From: an uncultured Eubacteriales bacterium
GTDB taxonomy: Bacteria > Bacillota > Clostridia > Peptostreptococcales > Anaerovoracaceae
Assembly: GCA_902786355.1 (NCBI GenBank)
Contig: CADABZ010000004.1
Location: 45,084-109,083 of the forward strand
Direction: 5' to 3'
Length of the DNA: 64,000 bases
A program made the translations under genes and the position numbers. The notes under the pieces are model-generated. The model had not been told where the DNA came from, ran no database searches, and saw nothing but the letters and a program-made list of their open reading frames with translations. Of this stretch, positions 18,494-27,078 are shown piece by piece (the first letter of the stretch is position 1; every line of letters starts with the position of its first letter).

Positions 18494-19666
18494 ATGAATA
18501 AAAATATGAGCAATAAAATAGATGAAGAAAAACTGAAAAGCGCTAAGGAGAAGCTTGCATGTCATATCGAGCCTCCTAAGAAGTCAGCGCCGGATGCTTC
18601 ACAGAACGGATCTGTAAGGCTGACTGAAATGACAACGGCAGGCGGATGAGGCGCCAAAATAGGACCGGGAGTCCTGTCAAATATTCTCTCCGGGCTGCCT
18701 AAGATAAGCGATCCGAGGATCCTGGTAGGCTTTGAGAGCAGCGATGATGCATGTGTGTATAAGGTGTCGGACGATGTAGCCCTCATCAATACAGTGGACT
18801 TCTTCCCGCCTATAGTTGATGATCCGTATATGTTCGGGCAGATAGCGGCGGCCAATTCGCTCAGCGATGTGTATGCAATGGGCGGCGAGCCGAAGCTGGC
18901 GATGAACCTGCTGACTTTTCCTAACGGAAAGCTTCCGCTTGATGCAGTCAAGGCCATCCTCGAGGGAGGCAACGACAAAGTCACAGAGTGCGGAGCTACT
19001 ATCGTAGGCGGTCACAGCATTGACGACAAAGAACCGAAGTACGGACTTTCTGTCACGGGCTTTGCTCACCCTGATGATATACTGTCCAACAGTGCTGCCG
19101 AGGGAGATTTTCTGGTCATAACCAAGAAGATCGGTACCGGCATACTTACCACAGCTGCCAAGGTCGATCTTCTGACCGATGAGGAGAACAGAGAAGCAGA
19201 ACAGACCATGGCATTCCTCAACAAGTATGCATGGGAGGCTATGAAGGGTGTGAAGGTCGATGGATGCACGGACATAACAGGCTTCGGCCTGATAGGTCAT
19301 GCTGCCGAAATGGCAAAAGCCGGCAATGTCACTCTTGAGCTGTACAGCCACAAGGTCCCGATCTTCCCGAAAGCCATCGAGATGGCAGAGATGGGGATAA
19401 TACCTGCAGGCGCATACAGGAACAGAGACTATACTCAGTCAGATGTGATGGAATTCCTGTCAAAGGATCCGCTTACGGATGCCCCGACGAGAGCAAGGAT
19501 AGACTGCCTGTACGATCCGCAGTCATCAGGCGGACTGCTGATAGCAGCCAGAGAAAAAGAACTTTCGAGACTTATAGAGCAGCTCGGAGAGAAGGGGTGC
19601 CAGACAGAGGTTATCGGATACTTCAAGCCTAAGAAGAGCAGATTCTACATCGAGATCCATGACTGA
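18494..19666 (+). CDS. selD: Selenide, water dikinase; a selenoprotein with an in-frame UGA
   Basis: About 390 residues when TGA 18647-18649 is read as selenocysteine (residue 52 from ATG 18494; ATG 18506 is an alternative start). The UGA sits in TAGG-Sec-GAKIGPGVL, exactly where other SelD proteins have the catalytic Cys or Sec of the GG(C/U)GAK motif. Downstream the frame is unbroken: ESSDDACVYKV, NTVDFFPPIVDDPY, NSLSDVYAMGG and GGHSIDDKEP, the ATP- and metal-binding motifs. A gene caller that stops at UGA would report only the part from 18755. The enzyme makes selenophosphate from selenide and ATP for selenocysteine synthesis. The start site lacks a strong ribosome site. Confidence 0.95.
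18647..18675 (+). promoter_or_regulatory. Selenocysteine codon and bacterial SECIS hairpin in selD
   Basis: The UGA at 18647 is followed, 11 bases after the codon, by a 5-bp stem AGGAC / GTCCT closing the loop CGGGA. A small hairpin with G's in the loop at this distance matches the bacterial SECIS element bound by SelB. selA, selB and tRNA-Sec are all in the window. Confidence 0.75.
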
Positions 19667-19675
19667 TACTAACAG

Positions 19676-19705
19676 AAACGGAGGCTGTGATGCCTCCGTT
19701 TTGAA
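19676..19705 (+). terminator. Terminator after selD
   Basis: A 10-bp stem AAACGGAGGC / GCCTCCGTTT with a 6-base loop is followed by TTG. It also lies downstream of the convergent LysR gene. Confidence 0.75.
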
Positions 19706-19733
19706 ATGCCTGATAAATTGTGATGCAGCTGCG

Positions 19734-20621
19734 CTATATATCTGATGTCCTGTTCTTCACGTAGTCTGAGAAAGCTTCTGCAGAAGGGGACAGCGAGATG
19801 CTGCGAAGATTTATCATATAGAATGAACGCTCTTCGCTGTAATCCTCGATCTCCACTATACGTACATTGCCGCCTATTGAAGAAGCGACTTTCTCAGATA
19901 CGATAGCAACACCGAGACCTGCCTCGACAGACCTGATGATAGAATCCATGTCGTTGAACAGGGCAGCTACATCGAATGTGTCCTTGTCAAAGCCGAGCGC
20001 TGCAGCTGCTGCCTCAAAGCTCTTGCGTGTCGCAGAACCGGTCTCTCTCCAGATGAAAGGATGCCTGACAGCCTCTGACATCGGGATGACATCTCCTATA
20101 TCATAGGAACCCGGTGCTATCAGAACGGTCTTGTCAGTTGCAACCTTAGTAAGTTCAAGTGCATTGCTGAGAACTTCTTCTCCGATAAAACCTATCTCTC
20201 CGCGCCTCTCGATGATATTGTCGACTACTGTCTGTGTATCCGAAGATGAAACATAATACTGGATACCGGAATGCTCCCTGCGGAACCCTGAGAGAAGCTC
20301 CGGAAGGAAGGTGATGCTTGGGATCGAAGATGTCTGTATTTCGAGTATCCCTTTGACATTGTCGCTGTCATTATCAAGTGCGTCGAATGCCTGAGCTCTT
20401 GCATTGATCATCTCTACAGCGTATTTGTAGAACTTGGTCCCCTGGGGTGTCATCTCGACGATACGGCTTTTGCGGTCAAGAAGCTTGACCCCGAGCTCTT
20501 TTTCGAGATTGCGGATGTGTGTGCTGATCGTGGGCTGCGTAAAGAAGGTCGCATCTGCGGCCTTGCTGAAGCTCTTGTATCTGACAACGTTGACAAAAGC
20601 TTCAATCTGTTTGAAATCCAT
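19734..20621 (-). CDS. LysR-family regulator, probably selenium-associated
   Basis: 295 residues. Residues 1-60 are the LysR winged helix (FKQIEAFVNVVRYKSFSKAADATFFTQPTISTHIRNLEKELG); the rest is a periplasmic-binding-protein-like effector domain resembling CysB/CysL. LysR proteins with this architecture are repeatedly found beside selD in selenium-using Clostridia, and here the gene is convergent with selD. The effector, possibly a sulfur or selenium compound, is not known. GGAGGAG precedes the ATG. It follows the ACT-domain gene by 12 bp on the same strand, so regulator and ACT protein are one transcript. Confidence 0.8.
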   Translation of the reverse strand: MDFKQIEAFVNVVRYKSFSKAADATFFTQPTISTHIRNLEKELGVKLLDRKSRIVEMTPQGTKFYKYAVEMINARAQAFDALDNDSDNVKGILEIQTSSIPSITFLPELLSGFRREHSGIQYYVSSSDTQTVVDNIIERRGEIGFIGEEVLSNALELTKVATDKTVLIAPGSYDIGDVIPMSEAVRHPFIWRETGSATRKSFEAAAAALGFDKDTFDVAALFNDMDSIIRSVEAGLGVAIVSEKVASSIGGNVRIVEIEDYSEERSFYMINLRSISLSPSAEAFSDYVKNRTSDI

Positions 20622-20633
20622 TAAATACTCCTC

Positions 20634-21071
20634 CTAATCCATACCCAGGAGCTGCACCTTAGACAGTCCCGGAATATTGCTGATCTCTCTGATCATATCG
20701 TCCAGAGCACCGGCATCCTCACCAAGTTCAAGTGTTATGACAACATTGGCCTTGGCGTCTACGGGAGGATTCTGAGTGATAGTCCATACACTGTAATCAT
20801 AATCGGATATAACACCGATAACATTGGAAAGGACTCCAACGCGATGGCTCATCATCATGCTGATGATGGCGTGGCGACCCATAGAGACTGTGCTTATATC
20901 TCTGATCTTGTCGCGGTATTTATAAAATGTGCTGCGTGAGATCCCCACCATGCTGACAGCTTCACTGACATCCTTTGCAATGCCCTCGTCCAGCAGTTCT
21001 CTGGCGCGGGTCACCTTTTCAAAGTAAGGCGGCAATAAAGCTTTGTCTACGATTAAGTATTTGCCTTGCAT
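20634..21071 (-). CDS. ACT-domain protein, PheB/UPF0735 family
   Basis: 145 residues. The N-terminal half has a helix-turn-helix-like stretch (DVSEAVSMVGISRSTFYKYRDKI) and the C-terminal half one ACT domain (MSHRVGVLSNVIGVISDYDYSVWTITQNPP). ACT domains bind amino acids and control amino-acid enzymes; the PheB family is small, and its members lie beside threonine or phenylalanine genes. Here it lies 131 bp downstream of thrC on the same strand, consistent with sensing an aspartate-family amino acid. The combination of a DNA-binding-like segment with ACT suggests a regulator, but this is an inference. Confidence 0.8.
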   Translation of the reverse strand: MQGKYLIVDKALLPPYFEKVTRARELLDEGIAKDVSEAVSMVGISRSTFYKYRDKIRDISTVSMGRHAIISMMMSHRVGVLSNVIGVISDYDYSVWTITQNPPVDAKANVVITLELGEDAGALDDMIREISNIPGLSKVQLLGMD

Positions 21072-21202
21072 AGTAAATAATACCTTTTAATATAGATAAA
21101 TTCAATACTTCCAGGATTAGAGGTTTTGAATGACTGGTTAATAAAAAGTTAACTCCGATTGAACGATGTGCCGAAAGGCTGAAGCTTATCTTAACAGTAA
21201 GA

Positions 21203-22660
21203 TCATTTCGATTTTGCTATTACGTAATCTTTCATCTCAGCTATATCGATCACATCCCGGCTTCTTATCTCTCTTGAGAATATGCCTGCGAGACCTTCCG
21301 GTACAGGAGCTCCGGTAACCTCGAAGACTCTGTTCATGTTGGCTTCATCACTCTCCATGAGTTCTTCGCCGAGTGCTTCAAGTACTGCGCGGGAGAACTT
21401 GTAAGGGGATGCGGTCGACAGAACTACTGTCGCTGCGGCATCAGAGCTTCCGAGCTTTTCCTTGCATGCCCATGCTATGGATGTGTGTGTATCCATGAGA
21501 TAGTGCTCAGCATCGAATACCGAACGGATGGCAGCTGCGCCTTCATCATCACTTGCGCATACTCCTTTGAATATGCTGCGAATCTCAGACAGCTCTGATT
21601 CTGTAATGGTGTATTCGCCGCACTCGCTGAGGGCCTTCATGTATTCACGAGTATGCTCAGCTCCGCATACATAGTACAGAAGCCTCTCAAGATTGCTGGA
21701 AACAAGGATGTCCATCGAAGGGGAAGTAGTCTTGTGGAATTCTCTTCTCCTGTCATAGTGGCCTGTCTCAAGGAACTCTGTGAGAACGTCGTTTCTGTTG
21801 GATGCGCATATGAGTTTTCCTACAGGAAGCCCCATCTTAAGAGCAAACCAGCCTGCCATGATGTCTCCGAAGTTGCCTGTAGGTACTACGAAATCGATCT
21901 TGTCACCGTCATTGATCTTTCCCGCTTTGAGAAGCTGACTGTAAGCGGAGAAATAGTATACGACCTGAGGGACAAGCCTTCCTATATTGATCGAGTTGGC
22001 ACTTGAGAGAGAAACTCCGCTGACAGGATGAGGGATAGCTCTGAAGAGAGCTTTGACCGATGTCTGGGCATCGTCAAAATTGCCGCGGATAGCGCATGCT
22101 GAAGCGTTGTCGCCAGGCGCTGTTACCATCTGCAGACGCTGAGTCTCTGATACTCCGCCGTGAGGATAGAAGACAACTATTCTTGTGCCCGGGACTCCGC
22201 CGAATCCGCACAGAGCCGCGCTTCCTGTGTCGCCTGATGTAGCAGTGAGGATCATGATCTCATCGGTGAAATCATTCATCTCGCGGGCTGCAGTAAGGAG
22301 ATTAGGAAGAGCTGAGAGTGCGACATCCTTGAATGCAGAGGTCGGACCGTGATACAGCTCAAGGATATAGTCATCACCGACACTTACGACCGGTGTGATG
22401 GCAGGGGATGAGAACTTGTTCAGGTAGCTTCTCTCCACCAGTTCGCTGATCCGCTCTTCACCGTACTCAGGGAAGAAGATGTTCCAGACAGCTTTTGCCA
22501 TGCTGCGGAAATCGCCGCTGATGATATCGTGATAATCGCATCTGATGCTTTCCGGATCCTCCGGGATGTACAGACCTCCGTCAGGAGCCTGGCCCGACAG
22601 GATGGCTTTGCTGGAAGTAACCTTGTGAGACGGATCTCTTGTGCTTATATAGTTGATCAT
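21203..22660 (-). CDS. thrC: Threonine synthase
   Basis: 485 residues, the longer form typical of Clostridia and proteobacteria. The N-terminal domain begins YISTRDPSHKVTSSKAILSG; the PLP Lys lies in HGPTSAFKDVALS near residue 110, and the phosphate-binding loop is TSGDTGSAAL. It converts O-phosphohomoserine to threonine. AGAGGAAAT precedes the ATG. The gene is divergent from aspartokinase; homoserine dehydrogenase and homoserine kinase, needed between Asd and ThrC, are not in the window. Confidence 0.95.
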   Translation of the reverse strand: MINYISTRDPSHKVTSSKAILSGQAPDGGLYIPEDPESIRCDYHDIISGDFRSMAKAVWNIFFPEYGEERISELVERSYLNKFSSPAITPVVSVGDDYILELYHGPTSAFKDVALSALPNLLTAAREMNDFTDEIMILTATSGDTGSAALCGFGGVPGTRIVVFYPHGGVSETQRLQMVTAPGDNASACAIRGNFDDAQTSVKALFRAIPHPVSGVSLSSANSINIGRLVPQVVYYFSAYSQLLKAGKINDGDKIDFVVPTGNFGDIMAGWFALKMGLPVGKLICASNRNDVLTEFLETGHYDRRREFHKTTSPSMDILVSSNLERLLYYVCGAEHTREYMKALSECGEYTITESELSEIRSIFKGVCASDDEGAAAIRSVFDAEHYLMDTHTSIAWACKEKLGSSDAAATVVLSTASPYKFSRAVLEALGEELMESDEANMNRVFEVTGAPVPEGLAGIFSREIRSRDVIDIAEMKDYVIAKSK

Positions 22661-22959
22661 TGTTTAATTTCCTCTTATTCTCTCTGTAAATTATCTTCAG
22701 TTTATTAATTCGTTGAAAAACGTTCGCGTTTATGTTACATTATTTTCGTGCTAAAGACAAGTGTTTTCGGACCGCGGACACGGCATTGACGGTTGTCCGT
22801 TTCTAACGGAAATTATACAAAAATAATCGAAATATTTGTACTCAAAAACAATTATCAGCGAAGAGTCTTGAACGAAAACACAGAAATCGCGGCATGTTCT
22901 GATAAAAGAACAAAATACTGACCCGGCAAAGATCGGTGAGGAAGGCAAGGGACATATTA
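22661..22959. other. Divergent intergenic region thrC / aspartokinase
   Basis: About 300 AT-rich bases between two divergent amino-acid genes. No protein gene, T-box or lysine riboswitch was recognised. A weak GGACA / TGTCC dyad at roughly 22777-22799 surrounds TTGACG and may be a shared control site. Confidence 0.3.
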
Positions 22960-24282
22960 ATGAAGGTATTAAAATTCGGCGGATCGAGTCTTGCTGACAG
23001 CACTCAGTTCGCTAAGGTAAAAGGAATAGTTGAGAGTCAGCCTGAACGCGAGGTCGTGGTAGTGTCGGCACCGGGCAAGAGGTATTCCGGCGACAACAAG
23101 ATCACAGATCTGCTGTATCTCATACACGCACATATCAAATACGGAGTTTCATACGAGAACATTCTCGCTATGATCAAGGAAAGATATGCTGAGATCAGAA
23201 ACAGCTGCTCTCTCACCACAGATATAGAGAAGATAATAGATGAGACTTTTGCCGGAATAGACAAGAACACCTCTGTAGATTTTATCGCCTCAAGAGGAGA
23301 GTACTTCTGCGCAGTGCTCATGGCTGAGTATCTCGGATATACTTTTGTAGATGCAGCAGACTGGCTGGTGTTCGACTATGACGGAAAGACAGACAACAAG
23401 AAGTCTGAGAAGAAACTCCGCGAGCTCAGGAACATATATGATAAAATAGTCACTCCGGGATTCTATGGTGCATATCCGAGTGGTGAGATCAAGGTCTTCC
23501 CGAGAGGCGGATCAGATATTACCGGCTCTCTTGCAGCAGCTTATCTTGGGGCAGAGATATATGAGAACTGGACGGATGTATCCGGCATCCTGATGGTCGA
23601 TCCGAGGATCGTCAAAGAGCCTAAGACTATCGCCCGCGTCACATATGATGAGCTTCGCGAGCTGAGCTACATGGGAGCGTCGGTCCTCCACGAGGACACA
23701 GTATTCCCTGTAAGGATCAAGGATATTCCGGTCAATATCAGGAACACCAACGCACCTGATGATCCGGGCACTATAATCTGCGAGAAATTCGACGATGAGC
23801 TTGAAGAAGAGCATGAGAGATTCATAACCGGAATCACCGGAAAGCGCAACTTCTCGATCATCAATATATATAAGAACAAAATCGGAGAAAACAAGATCAG
23901 ACTGCTCAGGCAGGTCCTCGAAGTATTCGACCGCTATGACATCCCTGTGGAGCAGGTCCCTAGCGGCATCGACAGCTTCTCCGTGGTTTTCCCTAGTGAC
24001 AGCCTCAGAAACAGGAAATACGATCTGATGCATGAGCTCACAGAAAACGATAATATCGACAACTGTGAACTGACTGAGGGAGTCAGCCTGATCGCGATCG
24101 TCGGCCGCCAGATGGCATACCGCACAGGCGTAAGCGGCAAGATATTCGGAGCTCTCGGTGAGAATAAGATCAACATAAGGACCATAGAGCAGGGCGCTGA
24201 TGAGATCAATATCATGGTAGGAGTCTATGACAAGGACTTCGAGAAAGCAGTTAGAGTGCTGTATGACAGCTTTGCCAGATAA
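22960..24282 (+). CDS. Aspartate kinase
   Basis: 440 residues. The in-frame ATG at 22960 gives the canonical start MKVLKFGGSSLAD; the upstream ATG would add eight unconserved residues. The kinase domain holds KFGGSSL, FIASRGEYFCA and the GRGGSDITGSLAA nucleotide motif (here PRGGSDITG); two ACT domains follow from about residue 300 (SIINIYKNKIGEN and VSLIAIVGRQMAYRTGVSGKIFGALGENKINI). It phosphorylates aspartate, the first step to lysine, threonine and methionine, and the ACT domains should give feedback control. Unlike many paralogues it is followed directly by asd, 30 bp away. Confidence 0.92.
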   Translation: MKVLKFGGSSLADSTQFAKVKGIVESQPEREVVVVSAPGKRYSGDNKITDLLYLIHAHIKYGVSYENILAMIKERYAEIRNSCSLTTDIEKIIDETFAGIDKNTSVDFIASRGEYFCAVLMAEYLGYTFVDAADWLVFDYDGKTDNKKSEKKLRELRNIYDKIVTPGFYGAYPSGEIKVFPRGGSDITGSLAAAYLGAEIYENWTDVSGILMVDPRIVKEPKTIARVTYDELRELSYMGASVLHEDTVFPVRIKDIPVNIRNTNAPDDPGTIICEKFDDELEEEHERFITGITGKRNFSIINIYKNKIGENKIRLLRQVLEVFDRYDIPVEQVPSGIDSFSVVFPSDSLRNRKYDLMHELTENDNIDNCELTEGVSLIAIVGRQMAYRTGVSGKIFGALGENKINIRTIEQGADEINIMVGVYDKDFEKAVRVLYDSFAR

Positions 24283-24312
24283 TAACAGAAATAACAGAAA
24301 GGGGTTATGGAA

Positions 24313-25350
24313 ATGAAAAAGTATAATGTAGGTGTAATGGGTGCTACCGGTGCTGTAGGACAGCAGATGATCAAGGTCCTCGCAGAGAGAGACTTCCCTG
24401 TAGGCGAGCTCAGACTTCTCGCAAGTGAGAGATCAGAGGGAAAGACTATCTCCACACCATTCGGAGACATCGTTGTAAAGAGAACATGCGAGACTGCATT
24501 TGACGGACTCGACATCGTGCTCGGAGCAAGCGAGAATGACATCGCTGAGGCAATGGCTCCTCACATCAAGGCAGCAGGCGCTGTATTCGTAGACAACTCA
24601 TCCGCATTCAGACTTTGCGATGATGTTCCTCTGGTAGTTCCTGAGATCAACCCTGAGGATGTCAAGTGGAATAAGGGTATCATCAGCAATCCTAACTGCA
24701 CTACCATCATCTCACTCGTTGCGATCAACGCTATCAACAAGCTGTCGAAGATCAAGGGCATCTATGCTTCCTCATATCAGGCTACAAGCGGTGCAGGAGC
24801 TGCAGGCCCTATAGAGATGTATGAGCAGTCCGAGAAGGTCCTGGCTGCAAGAGCTGCAGGCGGCACCGGCAATTCATACGGCGCTGAGATCGAGCCGAAG
24901 GTATTCCAATACCAGATCGCATACAACGTAATTCCTCAGATCGGCGGATTCGGTGAGAACCTGTATTCATCAGAAGAAATGAAGCTGCAGAACGAAGGCC
25001 GCAAGATCATGCATCTGCCTGAACTCAAGGTATCCTGCACATGCGTAAGAGTACCTGTTGAGAGATCACATGCAGTATCCATCGTAGCTATCACTGAAGA
25101 TAAGCTCGACCTCGATGATGTAAGAGAAGCGATCGCCAATGCTCCTGGTGCAAGACTCTATGATGAGCCTTCCGAAAAGATCTATCCGATGCCTCTGCTC
25201 ACATCCAACCAGGATATCGTATATGTAGGCAGGATCAGAAGAGACCTCGTCAATGAGAATGGCATCAACGTATGGTGCTGCGGAGACCAGGTAAGAAAGG
25301 GCGCTGCTACCAACGCAGTACAGATCGCAGAGCTGCTGATCGAAAAATAA
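24313..25350 (+). CDS. asd: Aspartate-semialdehyde dehydrogenase
   Basis: 345 residues. ATG 24313 is preferred over 24307 because GAAAGGGG lies 9 bp upstream. The Rossmann motif is VGVMGATGAVGQQM, the catalytic Cys is in SNPNCTTI near residue 130, and the ATSGAGAAG loop binds phosphate. It reduces aspartyl-4-phosphate with NADPH to aspartate semialdehyde. It forms an operon with the aspartokinase upstream and ends at a strong terminator. C-terminal residues up to AVQIAELL match the common length. Confidence 0.95.
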   Translation: MKKYNVGVMGATGAVGQQMIKVLAERDFPVGELRLLASERSEGKTISTPFGDIVVKRTCETAFDGLDIVLGASENDIAEAMAPHIKAAGAVFVDNSSAFRLCDDVPLVVPEINPEDVKWNKGIISNPNCTTIISLVAINAINKLSKIKGIYASSYQATSGAGAAGPIEMYEQSEKVLAARAAGGTGNSYGAEIEPKVFQYQIAYNVIPQIGGFGENLYSSEEMKLQNEGRKIMHLPELKVSCTCVRVPVERSHAVSIVAITEDKLDLDDVREAIANAPGARLYDEPSEKIYPMPLLTSNQDIVYVGRIRRDLVNENGINVWCCGDQVRKGAATNAVQIAELLIEK

Positions 25351-25401
25351 GATCACACATACCGTCTGAGAACGGGGATTGTATTAATAGAGAAACAAAG
25401 A

Positions 25402-25444
25402 AATACATAACGCTTAACGTCCGGTTAGCGTTATGTATTCTTTT
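25402..25444 (+). terminator. Terminator of the aspartokinase-asd operon
   Basis: A perfect 13-bp stem AATACATAACGCT / AGCGTTATGTATT with a 12-base loop is followed by CTTTT. It isolates the following RNA gene from read-through. Confidence 0.85.
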
Positions 25445-25459
25445 AGAACAAAAAATCTC

Positions 25460-25488
25460 TTGATTTTTTGTATTGAACGCACTAAAAT
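25460..25488 (+). promoter_or_regulatory. Promoter of the candidate large RNA
   Basis: TTGATT and TAAAAT are separated by exactly 17 bp, directly after the asd terminator and with no protein start codon downstream. The expected transcription start is near 25495. Confidence 0.7.
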
Positions 25489-25494
25489 CAGTAC

Positions 25495-26160
25495 AACAAC
25501 AAGAGATAATAACAAGCCGACAGACAAGTACTTACAGATCAGATGTCAACGTAAGATAAGGCTACGCAGAGGACATCAAAGTAGCGGGTATCGTAGAAGT
25601 GATTACGAAGCCGCAGAAGATCACAGGTACACCACAGTGCAAACCACATGGAGAGAGAGTAGTCAGCAGAAGAAAGAGCGGTGAAGAAGTACTCAGTGGA
25701 AGAAGTACCGGGGATACGGTGAGGCAAGGCAGGGATGCAGAGCTTACACAGAACGGCTAACCGGGAAGAAGTACATAGGGGAAAAAGTAACTGCAGAGAA
25801 AAGTATGCAGACGAAGGAAAGACCTTGATGGGAGCGTGGCAGTCAGAAGTGATCAGCACAGACTTAAGTAAGCACAGATACTCGTAGAGGAGAGAAAAGT
25901 CGGCGACGAGAAAGCGCTGGGCGCGGAACAGGAGGAACGGACCGATGGGATATTCAAATAGAGAGGTTGATCCGGCATAGACTCGCTGTAAAGGAAGCCT
26001 GCTTACAGGCATCAGATATGTGAAAAGAGACTGAAAGATCAGACAAACAGACCGGTTGCCGAGTATCAACAGAAGATAATAAGATTGACACTCACAACTG
26101 AATAACATGATATATGATATAAGTAGAAAGTAACGCCCCGCACAGGATGCGGGGTTTTCT
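25495..26160 (+). ncRNA. Candidate large structured non-coding RNA (about 660 nt)
   Basis: The only long stretch of the window without a protein gene. It has its own promoter upstream and a strong terminator at its end. Open frames here are short or, on the minus strand, have an unnatural Cys/Ser/Leu/Tyr composition and no ribosome site. The plus strand is purine-rich and packed with small hairpins: CTTAC/GTAAG (25531/25551), GCTAC/GTAGC (25561/25581), CGTA/TACG (25592/25604), GTACT/AGTAC (25689/25704), ACCG/CGGT (25707/25717), CTGCA/TGCAG (25791/25806), CTCGT/ACGAG (25881/25906), GCGC/GCGC (25914/25921) and GCCTG/CAGGC (25997/26006), linked by repeated GAAG and AGAAG. Length and style fit ornate large RNAs such as ROOL, OLE or GOLLD. 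It does not look like RNase P, tmRNA, SRP or 6S RNA. Class unassigned. Confidence 0.7.
26136..26160 (+). terminator. Terminator of the candidate large RNA
   Basis: A 7-bp GC stem CCCCGCA / TGCGGGG with a 5-base loop is followed by TTTTCT. Confidence 0.85.
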
Positions 26161-26236
26161 ATTGTGTTCTGTGATACAATGATATCAACCCGGTGCTGTG
26201 ATTCCGGGTGCAGACAACAGACGGACGGAGGTTCAT

Positions 26237-27058
26237 ATGGACGGAAATCTAAGAGCGATGATACGCGAGGCTGCGGATTATCTGCGCAGTAACGGAGTTA
26301 CAGAACCGGATACAGGAGTAATACTCGGAACAGGACTCAACGGATATTCAGACCGCATAGAAGATCCGGTCGTGATCCCGTATGCTGAGATCCCGCACAT
26401 GAGTCCCGGAAAGGTCGAAGGCCACCGTGGCCAGCTCATATATGGGAGACACAAGGGAAAGAAAGTGGTCATTCTCGCAGGAAGGTACCATTACTATGAG
26501 TCCGGAGATATCGTGCTGACATCATTTCCGGCGAGAGTTCTTGTCGAGCTCGGGATAAAGCGCCTTATCATCACCAATGCTTCCGGCTGCGTCAATGAGA
26601 GCTGGAAAGCAGGCCAGCTGATGCTCATAAGCGACCACATCAATCTCACGGGCCAAAATCCACTGATCGGAGCCAATCTCGACGAGTACGGTCCGAGATT
26701 TCCGGATATGACATATACCTACGATCCGGAGCTAAGATCAAAGATAAGAAAAAAAGCCTCCGAAGCAGGTATAGAGCTTACTGAAGGCGTATACACTATG
26801 ATGACCGGACCGTCTTTTGAGACTCCTGCGGAGATCAGGATGGTCAGGATAATAGGCGGAGATGCCGTCGGTATGTCCAGCGTTCCGGAAGCTATAATCG
26901 CTTCTCATTCCGGACTCGAGGTCGTCGGGATCTCGCTCCTTACGAATATGGCTGCCGGAGTTCTCGATCAGCCGCTCACTGCCGAAGAGGTCACCGAAGC
27001 CGGCAGGAAGGCAGAAGCTGAATTCAGCCGGGTCATGGATATAGCCATAGAGATCTGA
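26237..27058 (+). CDS. punA: Purine nucleoside phosphorylase (trimeric type)
   Basis: 273 residues. ATG 26237 has GGAGG 9 bp upstream; the longer frame is unsupported. The phosphate-binding VILGTGLNG near residue 25, HRGQLIYG, AGRYHYYESGD, the base-binding TNASGCVN and MMTGPSFETPAEIRM with GMSSVPE identify the PNP-I family of trimeric enzymes acting on guanosine and inosine. It splits purine nucleosides with phosphate for salvage. An extended -10 promoter (TGATACAAT, 26172-26180) lies about 55 bp upstream, just after the RNA gene terminator. The gene converges on the nuclease-ATPase gene with only 20 bp between. Confidence 0.92.
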   Translation: MDGNLRAMIREAADYLRSNGVTEPDTGVILGTGLNGYSDRIEDPVVIPYAEIPHMSPGKVEGHRGQLIYGRHKGKKVVILAGRYHYYESGDIVLTSFPARVLVELGIKRLIITNASGCVNESWKAGQLMLISDHINLTGQNPLIGANLDEYGPRFPDMTYTYDPELRSKIRKKASEAGIELTEGVYTMMTGPSFETPAEIRMVRIIGGDAVGMSSVPEAIIASHSGLEVVGISLLTNMAAGVLDQPLTAEEVTEAGRKAEAEFSRVMDIAIEI

Positions 27059-27078
27059 GGCGTGCAGCCGGGCAGATA

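Noticed and set aside
22661-22959. Lysine riboswitch or T-box before aspartokinase
   Set aside because: No T-box sequence, specifier stem or lysine-riboswitch pattern could be found; only a weak dyad is present.
25539-26108. 189-codon minus-strand open frame in the candidate RNA region
   Set aside because: No ribosome site, unnatural Cys/Ser/Leu/Tyr-rich composition and no recognisable domain; better explained as the complement of a purine-rich structured RNA.
25495-26160. tmRNA, RNase P RNA or SRP RNA
   Set aside because: No tRNA-like end with CCA or tag peptide, none of the conserved RNase P blocks, and far too long for bacterial SRP or 6S RNA.
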